This document shows, in pieces, positions 43,238 to 51,730 of a DNA stretch of 64,000 nucleotides (the stretch's first letter is position 1; each line of letters opens with the position of its first letter). The notes under the pieces were generated by a model, which was given only the letters and a program-made list of their open reading frames with translations, was not told the DNA's origin and searched no databases. The DNA is taken from NCBI RefSeq assembly GCF_027925445.1, contig NZ_AP027149.1, positions 2,356,001-2,420,000 of the forward strand, in the 5' to 3' direction. Both the position numbers and the translations under genes were made by a program. This DNA comes from Methylocystis bryophila. Lineage in GTDB: Bacteria; Pseudomonadota; Alphaproteobacteria; Rhizobiales; Beijerinckiaceae.

Positions 43238-44110
43238 TCAGATTTCCTTTTGGAAGAAGGCGGCGATGCGATCGATCGTCGATTCGTCCATCAGCAGGGG
43301 CGCATGGGCTTGTCCCTCGACAATATGCTCTTCCATGGCGGGGGCTGCGCTCTTCATTCGTTCGAGGATTTCGGAGGTGAGGATGTCGGAATTGGCGCCG
43401 CGCAGCGTCAACACGGGAACTTTCGCGAGGGCTTTGAACTCCATCCAATAGTCGAGAGGCTCCATATCAGGCCCAACCTGATCAAGCGTGTGCGAAATCG
43501 CCGGGTCGTAGCGCAGGACGACTCCCTGCTCTGTCTGCTTGAAGCTTCGCCGCGCATAGCGGTCCCATTGTTCGGGAGCGACGCCTGCAAATCCGCTCCC
43601 GGCGGTGAAGCGGGTAAGGCCGATGGCGTCATTGATTGACGCGAGCGGCGGGAGCATTCCGACATAGCCTTTGAGGCGGATGAGGCCGGAAAGATTGATC
43701 TCGGGGCCGATGTCGTTCAGGACCGCGGCGCGGATGAGGCCTGGATGACGATGGGCGAGCCGCATCGCATGTATGCCGCCCCGCGAGGTGCCGACGAACA
43801 AGGCGGTCGACACATTCTCGTTCTCCAGGACGCGCAAGATGTCGTCCTCCTCGATGTCGAGATCGTAATGCGTCCAGTCGTCGTCCCATTGCGAGTCGCC
43901 GCGACCGCGATAGTCGAGCGCAAGAACCCATAGGCCCCCGGCGCTGAGCTTGGCGGCCAGAGCCTCGAAATCCTCGGCGGGACGGGTCAGGCCAGGGAGG
44001 CAGATAACGGGCAGGCTCGCGCCCGACGCAGGAAAGTCCAGGTAGTGAAGGCGAAGTCCGTCATGGGCCTCGATGTAACGATGGGAAGGGCTTTTTGAGA
44101 TCGCCTGCAT
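43238..44110 (-). CDS. Alpha/beta hydrolase
   Basis: This 290-residue alpha/beta-hydrolase-fold protein has the oxyanion stretch VICLPGLTRPAEDF, WVLALDYRGRGDSQW, the nucleophile elbow LFVGTSRGGIHAM (Ser), LNDIGPEI, a late Asp region and the His of VEGQAHAPLLMDE. It has no signal peptide, so it is cytoplasmic. It resembles the esterase/lactonase group; the substrate cannot be deduced. It converges with the Mo-oxidoreductase gene. Confidence 0.88.
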   Translation of the reverse strand: MQAISKSPSHRYIEAHDGLRLHYLDFPASGASLPVICLPGLTRPAEDFEALAAKLSAGGLWVLALDYRGRGDSQWDDDWTHYDLDIEEDDILRVLENENVSTALFVGTSRGGIHAMRLAHRHPGLIRAAVLNDIGPEINLSGLIRLKGYVGMLPPLASINDAIGLTRFTAGSGFAGVAPEQWDRYARRSFKQTEQGVVLRYDPAISHTLDQVGPDMEPLDYWMEFKALAKVPVLTLRGANSDILTSEILERMKSAAPAMEEHIVEGQAHAPLLMDESTIDRIAAFFQKEI

Positions 44111-44318
44111 GCCAGCCAGCCCTCGTTTCCCCTCCGGCGGCGCCGTTCAGAGCGCATTTATCGCAAAATGAGGGTATCGTAAAACGCCTGTGGAGGCCGG
44201 CGAGAGGCCGCGTGATTTCGCGCGATGTCTCGACTTGCCGCCGGCGCCGGCTATCTTTTCTTAACGCAGCGCGGCGAGCCGACTGGACGGCCGAGCGCGG
44301 ATTTGGGGGCAAAACTTC

Positions 44319-44738
44319 TTGCGTCAAGCCGCGACGATCCTCTGCTTTGATACGCGTGGGCAAGGATTTTATCCGATCACGCCGGCGCTCGAGCGTTTCG
44401 TCGAAGAGCAGGGGATCCAGACGGGCCTGCTCACCATCTTCTGCCGCCACACTTCCGCATCCCTGCTGATCCAGGAAAACGCTGACCCCTCTGTGTTGCG
44501 CGACTTGCAGAAGTTTCTCGAACGTCTCGCGCCCGAAGGCCGCGCGCTCTACGAGCACGACAGCGAAGGCTTAGACGACATGCCGGCGCATTTGCGCGCA
44601 GCGCTGACGCAGACTCAGCTTGCCTTGCCGGTGATCGACGGCGCCTTGGCGATCGGAACTTGGCAAGGCGTTTTTCTGATCGAGCATCGCCGCCGTCCGC
44701 ACCGCCGCGAGGCGGCGCTGCATCTCATCGGCGAGTAG
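44319..44738 (+). CDS. yjbQ: YjbQ-type secondary thiamine-phosphate synthase
   Basis: A 139-residue UPF0047 protein has ITPALERFVEEQGIQTGLLT, FCRHTSASLLIQENADPSVL (the HTSASL motif), EGLDDMPAHLRAALTQTQL and the closing GTWQGVFLIEHRRR. The family shows low thiamine-phosphate synthase activity when overexpressed; its natural role is uncertain. TTG is the only reasonable start for the conserved length. It is divergent from the hydrolase gene. Confidence 0.9.
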   Translation: MRQAATILCFDTRGQGFYPITPALERFVEEQGIQTGLLTIFCRHTSASLLIQENADPSVLRDLQKFLERLAPEGRALYEHDSEGLDDMPAHLRAALTQTQLALPVIDGALAIGTWQGVFLIEHRRRPHRREAALHLIGE

Positions 44739-44897
44739 CCGACCTCTGCCCCATTACGAGACGCGCGCCCAGGCCGGAGAGTAACGGACCGGCAAGCCTA
44801 ATCAACGATAACTATGCCCCGACCGCTCGCGTCGCCTCATTCCCGCTGCGGAGAGAAGCGACGCTTCGAAAAATGGCGTCCAAGTCGGGTATCGCGC

Positions 44898-46070
44898 ATG
44901 CGTCATAAATCGAGTGCGAGTTGGGCCGTTGGCGTTGTCGCGCCCTGGTGTCTCGGCGTCGGCCTTCTCGTTTCCTTTACGGCCTCCGCCGGGCAGGATC
45001 CTGTGTCCGCTTCGCGGCAAGCGCCGTTGACGGCGCGTATCGAGGCTTCCGTCGAGGGCGCGTCTCTCGCCTCGGCGCTTTTTGGCGAGCTGAACAGATG
45101 GCGCGCCGACGCCCCCATCCAGCTCGCGCGCCTTGACGCGGGCGGGCCCTACGATCTTCACACGGCGCCCGACGAACGCGAGCCGCGCGCGGAGTTGAAG
45201 CCCAACGCCGCGAATCTTCCCGAAGTCGACCGTTCGCATAAGAGCGATCCGCTCGTCTCGCAGCTTCGTCCGAGCTACGAAACCCGCCGGAACGGACCGG
45301 CAAAGAACGCCCAAGTTAACCCGCAGCGACAAAACCCAGGCAGCGAGGAGCCGCAAGTCACGACTCAGCACACCGCCTCGGCGGCGCTCCCCGATCAGTC
45401 GGGCTCCACGGCGACGCCCGCAGCGGCTGCTGCGTCCATGGAGGCCGTGAAGGAGCGCGCGCTTCACGGCGCGAGCCCGGCGACGCCGCGCGCCGTGGCG
45501 CTGGGCTCGTCGACTCCGGCGCAGCCCGATGCCGTGCCTATCGAAGTGGCGTCCTTCCCCCGCGTCACGCTTGGCCCCATGGCGACCCTGGCGCCGGGCC
45601 AGCCCGCGCGACCTGATTATGCCTCGCTGATCGATCCCGAGAAGATGAGCAGCGAGAAGCGTTGTCTCGCCGAGGCTGTCTATTTCGAAGCGCGCAGCGA
45701 GCCGGTCGAGGGGCAGGCGGCTGTGGCGCAAGTCGTGCTGAATCGGGTGTCGAGCGGACTGTACCCCCCGAGCATTTGCGGCGTGGTCTATCAAGGCCGG
45801 CGCCACTACATGGGGTGCCAGTTCTCCTTCGCCTGCGAAGGAAAGTCGTTGCGCATCACCGAGCCCGAATCCTGGTCGACCGCCGTGCGGGTCGCCGACG
45901 AGGTGCTGGCGGGGCAAACCTATCTCTCGCAGGTCGGCCGCTCGACGCATTATCACGCCGACTATGTGCGGCCCTATTGGGCGCACACGCTTCTCCGGAT
46001 GGAGAAAATCGGGCATCACGTATTTTACAAGATCAAAGGCCGACCGGAGCTGACGCGCAGCGAATTCTAA
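44898..46070 (+). CDS. SleB-type cell wall hydrolase
   Basis: This 390-residue protein has an N-terminal membrane/signal segment (AVGVVAPWCLGVGLLVSF), a long Pro/Ala/Ser-rich linker of over 200 residues and a C-terminal hydrolase domain. The domain shows CLAEAVYFEARSEPVEGQAA with the catalytic Glu, VVLNRVSSGLYPPSICGVVY, CQFSFACEGKS and the HYHADYVRPYWA end. Alphaproteobacterial members act on peptidoglycan in cell division or remodelling. The ATG at 44898 begins the segment with a normal signal. Confidence 0.88.
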   Translation: MRHKSSASWAVGVVAPWCLGVGLLVSFTASAGQDPVSASRQAPLTARIEASVEGASLASALFGELNRWRADAPIQLARLDAGGPYDLHTAPDEREPRAELKPNAANLPEVDRSHKSDPLVSQLRPSYETRRNGPAKNAQVNPQRQNPGSEEPQVTTQHTASAALPDQSGSTATPAAAAASMEAVKERALHGASPATPRAVALGSSTPAQPDAVPIEVASFPRVTLGPMATLAPGQPARPDYASLIDPEKMSSEKRCLAEAVYFEARSEPVEGQAAVAQVVLNRVSSGLYPPSICGVVYQGRRHYMGCQFSFACEGKSLRITEPESWSTAVRVADEVLAGQTYLSQVGRSTHYHADYVRPYWAHTLLRMEKIGHHVFYKIKGRPELTRSEF

Positions 46071-46137
46071 GTCGCGCCGCGTTCGAGCGGATCGGCTCAC
46101 CGCAAAAAGACAATCGACTACAAAAATCAACTCGGGC

Positions 46138-46836
46138 CTAGTCGCGCTTCGCGCGAAAGCCTGTCGCGAGCACATAGAGCTCCGCGGAATCGGGGCGGCT
46201 CGCGGCGGGCTTCAAATGACGCACTGTCGCGAAATCGCGCTTTAGTCGCGCGAGCAGTTCCCCTTCGGTCCCGCCTTGCAGCACTTTGGCGACGAAGAAG
46301 CCGCCGGGCTTGAGAATTTCCGCGGCGAAGTCGGCGGCGAGCTCGGCCAGCGCGACGATTCGCAGATGATCGGTCGCCCTATGGCCGGTCGCGTTGGCCG
46401 CCATGTCGGATATGACGCCGTCGGCGCCGCCGTTTAGCTTCGCCTTGATGAAATCGGGCGCGTCGGGGTCATTGAAGTCCTTGACCGAGAAGTCGACGCC
46501 GGGGACGGGGACCATCTCGAGCAGATCGACCGCGACGATCTGGCCCTTGCCCTCCGCGGCCTTGACCCGGCTGGCGGCGACTTGCGACCAGCCGCCTGGG
46601 GCTGCGCCGAGATCGACGATGCGCTGCCCCGGCTTGAACAGGCGGCAGCGCTCGTCCATCTCCATGAGCTTATAGGCCGCGCGCGAGCGGTAGCCCTCGC
46701 GTTTGGCGCGCGCCACGTAAGGGTCGTTGAGCTGCCGCTCGAGCCACAGGGTCGACGCGTGCGAGCGTTTCCGCGCCGTTCGAACGAATGTCTTGAGCGT
46801 GCGCGCGCCAGAGCCGCCGCCGTCCTCCTTGCTCAA
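46138..46836 (-). CDS. rlmE: 23S rRNA 2'-O-methyltransferase RlmE
   Basis: RlmE (FtsJ) methylates U2552 of 23S rRNA. The 232-residue protein has the substrate-binding WLERQLNDPYVARAKREGYR, SAM-binding IVDLGAAPGGWSQVAASRV, and catalytic K-D-K-E residues in SRAAYKLMEMDER, VISDMAANATGH, FVAKVLQGG and the C-terminal SAELYVLATGF. The TTG at 46836 overlaps the TGA of the preceding transporter, pointing to coupled translation. The N terminus is longer than in E. coli. Confidence 0.93.
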   Translation of the reverse strand: MSKEDGGGSGARTLKTFVRTARKRSHASTLWLERQLNDPYVARAKREGYRSRAAYKLMEMDERCRLFKPGQRIVDLGAAPGGWSQVAASRVKAAEGKGQIVAVDLLEMVPVPGVDFSVKDFNDPDAPDFIKAKLNGGADGVISDMAANATGHRATDHLRIVALAELAADFAAEILKPGGFFVAKVLQGGTEGELLARLKRDFATVRHLKPAASRPDSAELYVLATGFRAKRD

Positions 46837-48929
46837 GTCAACGCCTCCTCGCGCGGCGCAAACACGCCCTCCGCGTTCGCCGACATCACGAGATGACGCG
46901 TGTGCAGGGGCTTGAGCGTCGAGCGGTGGCCGATCGAGACCAGCGTGGTTCTCGGGAGACGCTCCCGCAGCATGTGGTAGATTTCATCCTCGAGCTTCTC
47001 GTCGAGCGCCGAGGTGGCCTCGTCCAGGAAGAGCCAGTCGGGCTTCGCCAGCAGCGCTCGCGCGATGGCGACGCGCTGCTGTTCCCCGCCCGAAAGCCGC
47101 TGTCCCCAATTGGTCTCTTCATCCAGCCGGTCGACGAAGGGCTCAAGCCTCGCCGCGACGAGGGCGGCCCGCATGTCGCGGCGGTCGTAGACTTTCGGCT
47201 CCCGCGGATAGGCGACGGCGGCGGCGAGCTTCCCCATCGGCAGATAAGGGCGCTGCGGAAGAAGCATGACCGACGCTTCGCGCGGAATCTCGATCCAGCC
47301 GTCGCGATGGGGCCATATGCCGGCGATGGCGCGGAATAGAGTCGATTTGCCTGAGCCCGAAGGGCCAGAGAGCAGGGTCGACACATGCGGCTCGAATGAG
47401 AGGCCCCGCGCGTCGACGATGGGTTCGCCGTCCGGCAGACGCAGCATCGCGTCGAGCGAAACGCGAGGGTCGGCGCCCGCGCGGCGCTCGCCCGCCCGCT
47501 GCAGCTCGACCTCCGCACGGCCTGCGGCCGCATCGAAGGATTCGAGTCGTAGCAGCACGGCGTGGAACTCGGCGAGAGAGGAATAGTAAGTGACAAAGAA
47601 GTTGAGCGCGTCGTCGACGACGCTGAAAGCGTCGGCCGTCTGGCGGATCACGCCGATCTTGATTTTTCCGGCGAGCACGAAGGGCGCCGTGAGCACGAAG
47701 GGGAAGATGGGCGACCACTGCCCATAGATGCTCGTGAACCAGAGGATCTTCTTTTGGCGGTCGACGATCGCAAGAAAATTCTGATAGATCGCCGAGAAGG
47801 CGCCGCGTAGCCCGGCGCTTTCTGTCTTCTCGCCCGACAATAAGGCGACCTGCTCGCCATATTCGCGCAGGCGCGCGAGGCCGAAGCGGAAATTCGCCTC
47901 GCGGCGCTGGCGTTCGAAGTTCAGCTTCGCCAGCGGCCGGCCGATGAGATGGGTCACGACCGTGCCGGCGGCGACATAGACGAGCGCGATCCAGAACAAG
48001 AGCCCCGGAATGGCGAGCTTGCCGTCGAAGAAGGTGAGCTGGCTCGAAATCTGCCATAGCACGATCGAATAAGAGACGAGCGAGCTCAGCGAGGAAATGA
48101 GCCGCATCGCGAAGGAGAAGATGCCGAGCCCCCCGTCGCCGCCGTCGATGAAAAAGTTCACGTCCTCGGCGATACGCTGGTCGGGGTTGTCGGCGAGGCC
48201 GCCCTCCAGCGTCATCACGTAATGCCGATGACCGCCAAGCCAGCGGTCGACAAAATGCTGCGTGAGCCAGCGGCGCCAGCGGATGACGAGATAGGAGCGC
48301 ACCACATAATTCGTCACCGCGATGGCCACGTGAAAGAAGGCCCAGGGAATGAAGCCATAGAGCAGCTTCTCCCAGAAGACGGGTGCGTTGAGGTCTTGCA
48401 AGGCGCTGTAATAGTCGCGGCGAATGTAGCTGAGCCGCAGCGATATGCCCACGAGCACCTGTAGGAAGAGCACGAGCGTGACGATCATCGTCACCGCCAT
48501 CGTCGCTTCGCGCGCCTGGAAGGCGGGCAGGGGCCAGATACGGAAGGCGTCGCGCGCGTCGCTGTCGAAATAAAGGTCGGTCAAGCGCATGATGCGTTTG
48601 ACGATGGGGATGTGATCGGCGCCCCAGGCGAGGATCGAGAAGACGCCCACGGTGATTGCAAGCGTCGGCGGCGGCGCGGCGTCCGCATAGGCTTTCGGCC
48701 AATAGCCCAGAACGTCGACGAGGACGGCGAGACCGAAAAGGATCGTCTCGACCGAGAACAGGCCTACGAGGATTTTCAGAAAGCTCGAGATCCTCCGCGC
48801 GCGCCAGGTCGTGTAGGCGCAGGCCGCCGCTGTCGCTGCGAGCAGAAAGATTTCCGCATCCCCCGCCGTCGCTGCCGCCACGAGGGCGGCAAAGGCAAAG
48901 GCTGCGAGCCCGTAAGCTAAGATGTGCAT
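46833..48929 (-). CDS. BclA/SbmA-type peptide transporter with fused ATPase
   Basis: This 698-residue protein has an N-terminal membrane part of about eight segments with the SbmA/BacA-family region (SLRLSYIRRDYYSALQDLNA, RWLTQHFVDRWLGGHRHYVM, NPDQRIAEDVNFF). A C-terminal ABC ATPase follows, with Walker A LLSGPSGSGKSTLFRAIAGI, signature LSGGEQQRVAIARALL and Walker B WLFLDEATSALDE. BacA lacks the ATPase; rhizobial BclA has it and imports NCR peptides. In a methanotroph the substrate may be antimicrobial peptides or very-long-chain-lipid related; that is inference. Confidence 0.88.
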   Translation of the reverse strand: MHILAYGLAAFAFAALVAAATAGDAEIFLLAATAAACAYTTWRARRISSFLKILVGLFSVETILFGLAVLVDVLGYWPKAYADAAPPPTLAITVGVFSILAWGADHIPIVKRIMRLTDLYFDSDARDAFRIWPLPAFQAREATMAVTMIVTLVLFLQVLVGISLRLSYIRRDYYSALQDLNAPVFWEKLLYGFIPWAFFHVAIAVTNYVVRSYLVIRWRRWLTQHFVDRWLGGHRHYVMTLEGGLADNPDQRIAEDVNFFIDGGDGGLGIFSFAMRLISSLSSLVSYSIVLWQISSQLTFFDGKLAIPGLLFWIALVYVAAGTVVTHLIGRPLAKLNFERQRREANFRFGLARLREYGEQVALLSGEKTESAGLRGAFSAIYQNFLAIVDRQKKILWFTSIYGQWSPIFPFVLTAPFVLAGKIKIGVIRQTADAFSVVDDALNFFVTYYSSLAEFHAVLLRLESFDAAAGRAEVELQRAGERRAGADPRVSLDAMLRLPDGEPIVDARGLSFEPHVSTLLSGPSGSGKSTLFRAIAGIWPHRDGWIEIPREASVMLLPQRPYLPMGKLAAAVAYPREPKVYDRRDMRAALVAARLEPFVDRLDEETNWGQRLSGGEQQRVAIARALLAKPDWLFLDEATSALDEKLEDEIYHMLRERLPRTTLVSIGHRSTLKPLHTRHLVMSANAEGVFAPREEALT

Positions 48930-49124
48930 TGGCGTTCCTTCGTCGCCGCGGCTCTGGTCGACTGCGGCCTTGCATTCATCTGCGCCGGATAGCGCGACTG
49001 AGCAGGGAAGGAAAGCGTCGCCACACGTCGGAGGGTTGACGCGCGGGGCGGCAGGCCGTCGAGCGCGGTCGAGGACGGCGAAGCGCCCCGGGGGCGTCTC
49101 GCCCGGCCCCGGACCGGTTATTCG

Positions 49125-49460
49125 CTAATCTGCCTCTTCTTCGGGCGCCATGTCGCCGTTTATGACGGCGACCAGGACGGGCGAAGCTTTGAAGGTTAGC
49201 ACGCGCCGCGGCGTGATCGCCGCCTCGACCCCGGTCTTGGGGTTGCGACCGACGCGCGCGCGCTTCGCTCGGACGGTGAAGGTGCCAAACGAGCGCAGCT
49301 TCACCGGTTCGCCGCGCAAGAGCGCGCCACAGATTTCCTCGAAGGTCGCATCGAGGATTCGGCGCGCTTCGGACCGCGACAGCGTAGGGCAGCAGCCATA
49401 CACCGCCTCGCGCAGCGCGGCGCGCGTCAACGCGCTCCCTTGCGGCTTCTCTCTAGTCAC
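49125..49460 (-). CDS. IHF/HU family DNA-bending protein
   Basis: A 111-residue protein has the dimerising helices (LTRAALREAVYGCCPTLSRS, ILDATFEEICGALLRGEPV) and the DNA-arm signature LRSFGTFTVRAKRARVGRNP, with the intercalating proline in RNPKTG. It is nearer IHF-alpha than HU but has an unusual CC in the first helix and an acidic tail (EEEAD). It may therefore be an accessory nucleoid protein in addition to the main IHF. Confidence 0.87.
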   Translation of the reverse strand: MTREKPQGSALTRAALREAVYGCCPTLSRSEARRILDATFEEICGALLRGEPVKLRSFGTFTVRAKRARVGRNPKTGVEAAITPRRVLTFKASPVLVAVINGDMAPEEEAD

Positions 49461-49746
49461 GGCGCGCCTGTTATGCGGCGGAATTCGACGTCAAATGGGA
49501 TATGAGACACATTGACCACGATATACTCCCGCCCCCCGACTGCGCTTATTTCTATTGCCTACGGCCAAGCTTCAGTATCGCCTGTGCAGACCGTGTGCGC
49601 AGTTCCCATTGCTCAGATTAGTTGTAAATCCAAAAATTGCAAGCGTTCTAATGGGTTGCATGTGGTTTTGATCCGTACATTCCCTAACCGCGGCGCATCG
49701 GGTCCCGAATCCATTCTCCGATCCGCGTTAAGCTGAGAATGGCCCG
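49461..49746. other. Gene-free, AT-richer gap
   Basis: Between the IHF-like gene and the nitrilase-type gene no credible gene was found. The stretch 49590-49680 is AT-richer than its surroundings; a 74-codon frame here has no coding character. Confidence 0.4.
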
Positions 49747-50565
49747 TCAAAGCTTGACCTTATGCTTGGCGACAGGAATCATGGACCTGATCTTGCGGAT
49801 GCGCTCGGCGTCGAGATGCGTCGAGACTAGACCCGCGCCTTCCGAAGCTTTGGCGACCACCTGTCCCCAGGGATCGGCGATGAGCGAGTTGCCGTAGCTG
49901 AAGCGCGTCTCGTGGCCCGCTTTGTGAGCGCCGGTCTGGGCGGGCGCGCAAAGATAGGCTTGCACCTCGATGGCCCGGGCCCTGCAGAGCACCTCCCAAT
50001 GGTCTTTGCCGGTCACCAGGGTAAAGGCGGAGGGAAGCGCGATCACGTCGGCGCCCCGCTCGGCGAGGGCCTGGAAAAGGTAAGGAAAGCGCAGGTCGTA
50101 ACAGATCGCGCATCCGATCGTCAGTCCCTCGCACTCATAGGTGACCACCTCGCCGCCTGGCTTGAAGGCGGCGCTTTCGTGATATTTCGCGCCGTCCGGC
50201 GCAGTGATGTCGAACATGTGGATCTTGCGGTACCGGGCCACTTCGACGCCGTCCCGGTTGAAGGCGACGCTGGTGTTGTGGATGCGGTCGTCGCCGGGAA
50301 TTCGCTCGAGGATCGAGCCGGCGTGGATGTGCACCTTGTGGCTTTTGGCGAGCGACTGGCACATCTCATAGGCGGGTCCCCCGGGGAGGTCCTCGGCCGC
50401 GGCGATCTTTTCCGCACGCGTGCCGCCGATGAAGTCGAAACATTCCGGCAGGCAGATCCAGTCGGGCCGCTCCAACTCGATCGCCCGTTCGATCAGCGCG
50501 CGGGCCGCCGTGAGGTTGGCGGCTTTGTCGCCGACGGAATTCATCTGCACCAGAGTAACTTTCAT
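49747..50565 (-). CDS. Carbon-nitrogen hydrolase (nitrilase superfamily)
   Basis: A 272-residue amidase of the Nit1/Nit2-like branch. The Glu-Lys-Cys triad is visible in ICLPECFDFIGG, ARYRKIHMFDI and GCAICYDLRFPYLFQALAER. ALPSAFTLVTGKDHWEVLCR, EVQAYLCAPAQTG and SLIADPWGQVVA follow the family closely. Nit1-type enzymes repair deaminated glutathione, a likely role here. The ATG at 50565 opens at the conserved MKVTLVQMNS; the ATG at 50628 adds a non-conserved leader. Confidence 0.9.
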   Translation of the reverse strand: MKVTLVQMNSVGDKAANLTAARALIERAIELERPDWICLPECFDFIGGTRAEKIAAAEDLPGGPAYEMCQSLAKSHKVHIHAGSILERIPGDDRIHNTSVAFNRDGVEVARYRKIHMFDITAPDGAKYHESAAFKPGGEVVTYECEGLTIGCAICYDLRFPYLFQALAERGADVIALPSAFTLVTGKDHWEVLCRARAIEVQAYLCAPAQTGAHKAGHETRFSYGNSLIADPWGQVVAKASEGAGLVSTHLDAERIRKIRSMIPVAKHKVKL

Positions 50566-50788
50566 GACCGATCTCATTTGCGCTGCGAGCAGCGCGCGAG
50601 GCGAAGCCGCCGATTGTCCGGCTGGCATAATACAAGAGCGTTCGGCTGCGTAAAGCGAAGGCCTGGGTGCTTAAGGCCTGGATGCTTGGCGCCGCGACGC
50701 GCGGCGCGTCTTCCGCTCGCAGAGACCTGCAGAAATTCGCTCAAGAGCAGGATGCGAAAAGCCCGAGCCGGTCTTGCCGCCGCGTGAT

Positions 50789-51193
50789 CTAGAGACTGTC
50801 CCGACCCTCGTCGGCGCCGCGCATCCGCAGTAGGCATAGGGCGGCCCAGATCGCCAGCGCGGCCCAGGCGAGAATGGTCATCGAGCCGCCAATCGGCGCT
50901 GCATAAGGGAAGAGCTTGTGCTGCGCGAAGGCGCGAAGCGCAAGATCGGCGCAAAACAGTGTCGTCCCGCCCTGAAGCGCATAGACGAGGAATGCGAGAG
51001 CGGGCCCGCCCGGCCGCAGCGCTAGCAGCGCCGCGGCGAGCCCGGCGCCGGCCGCCGCGTGGATCATCAAAAATTGGCTTGCCGAGGCGAGCAAAGGACT
51101 CGCCTCGAGATGGGCTGCGGCGGCGGCGAGCGTCACGCCGCAGCCGCCGTGCAAGGCGGCGATGAAGAGCATAATGAGAGCGTGGCGGCGCAT
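50789..51193 (-). CDS. DUF423 membrane protein
   Basis: A 134-residue protein has four membrane segments: LIMLFIAALHGGCGVTLAAA, then SQFLMIHAAAGAGLAAALLA, LVYALQGGTTLFCADLALRA and GGSMTILAWAALAIWAALCL. The pattern QFLMIHA ... LFCADLALRAF ... APIGGSMTILAWAAL is the DUF423 signature (YgdD-like). The function is unknown. The ATG at 51193 gives the normal length; the ATG at 51412 would run through non-conserved sequence into a repeat. Confidence 0.85.
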   Translation of the reverse strand: MRRHALIMLFIAALHGGCGVTLAAAAAHLEASPLLASASQFLMIHAAAGAGLAAALLALRPGGPALAFLVYALQGGTTLFCADLALRAFAQHKLFPYAAPIGGSMTILAWAALAIWAALCLLRMRGADEGRDSL

Positions 51194-51381
51194 TCTTGAG
51201 CTTTCCCGAGGAGACGGCGTTGGCGCGAGCGTCACCATATAGGCGTCGCTCGGCGACGACGAGTCTTCGAGCCCCTGGGGCTCCAAGGTGCTTCGATTCG
51301 GTCCCCAAGCCTCATCGAAAAGAGGAGGGAGCAGGGGCGAGAGCCGAAGATTTTTATCAGGAGCTCCGATCCATTTGCCTA

Positions 51382-51495
51382 GATCACGATGCGTTTGAGC
51401 GGAGCCGCTCAAACGCAGATAACGTGATCGATTCCAAAGTTTTAGAGCGCGACTGGCGCGAAAAACCGGTTCCCACTTTTTCCCATCGCGCTCTA
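51382..51495. repeat. Copy of the dispersed palindromic repeat
   Basis: It has the same two-part plan as at 22238. gatcacg and atgcgtttgagcgg pair with their complements (51405-51429), with a short interruption. The second module has ttttagagcgcga, aaaaaccggttcccacttttt and catcgcgctct (to about 51494). The palindrome sequence differs from the 22238 copy at matched positions on both arms, keeping the pairing. Confidence 0.8.
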
Positions 51496-51588
51496 TGCCG
51501 CAATTTGGCGCGCGATCTCAAGAAAAGGTCAACCTTAACCCCTCACAATGGCTGAAGCCGCGATTCTCCGGCGGAGGAGTGGAGAGAC

Positions 51589-51729
51589 ATGCCGAGCTTG
51601 CGCGAGAAGGTCATCGATGCGGGGATGCGTCTGCTCCGCGCGAGCGGCGCTCACGCGAACGCCTCGCTCGAAAGCGAGACTGCGCGGCCTTATCGCCCGA
51701 ACGATTCCGCTCGAGCGGGAATGCGCTAG
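51589..51729 (+). CDS. Possible 46-residue leader protein before the DnaJ-domain gene
   Basis: The frame starts MPSLREKVIDAGMRLLRASG, has balanced composition and sits behind a strong ribosome site (ggcggaggagtggagaga just before the ATG at 51589). Its stop TAG (51727-51729) is one base before the TTG proposed as start of the next gene, so translation could be coupled. It may instead be the original N terminus of that gene separated by a frame change. Confidence 0.42.
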   Translation: MPSLREKVIDAGMRLLRASGAHANASLESETARPYRPNDSARAGMR

Positions 51730-51730
51730 A

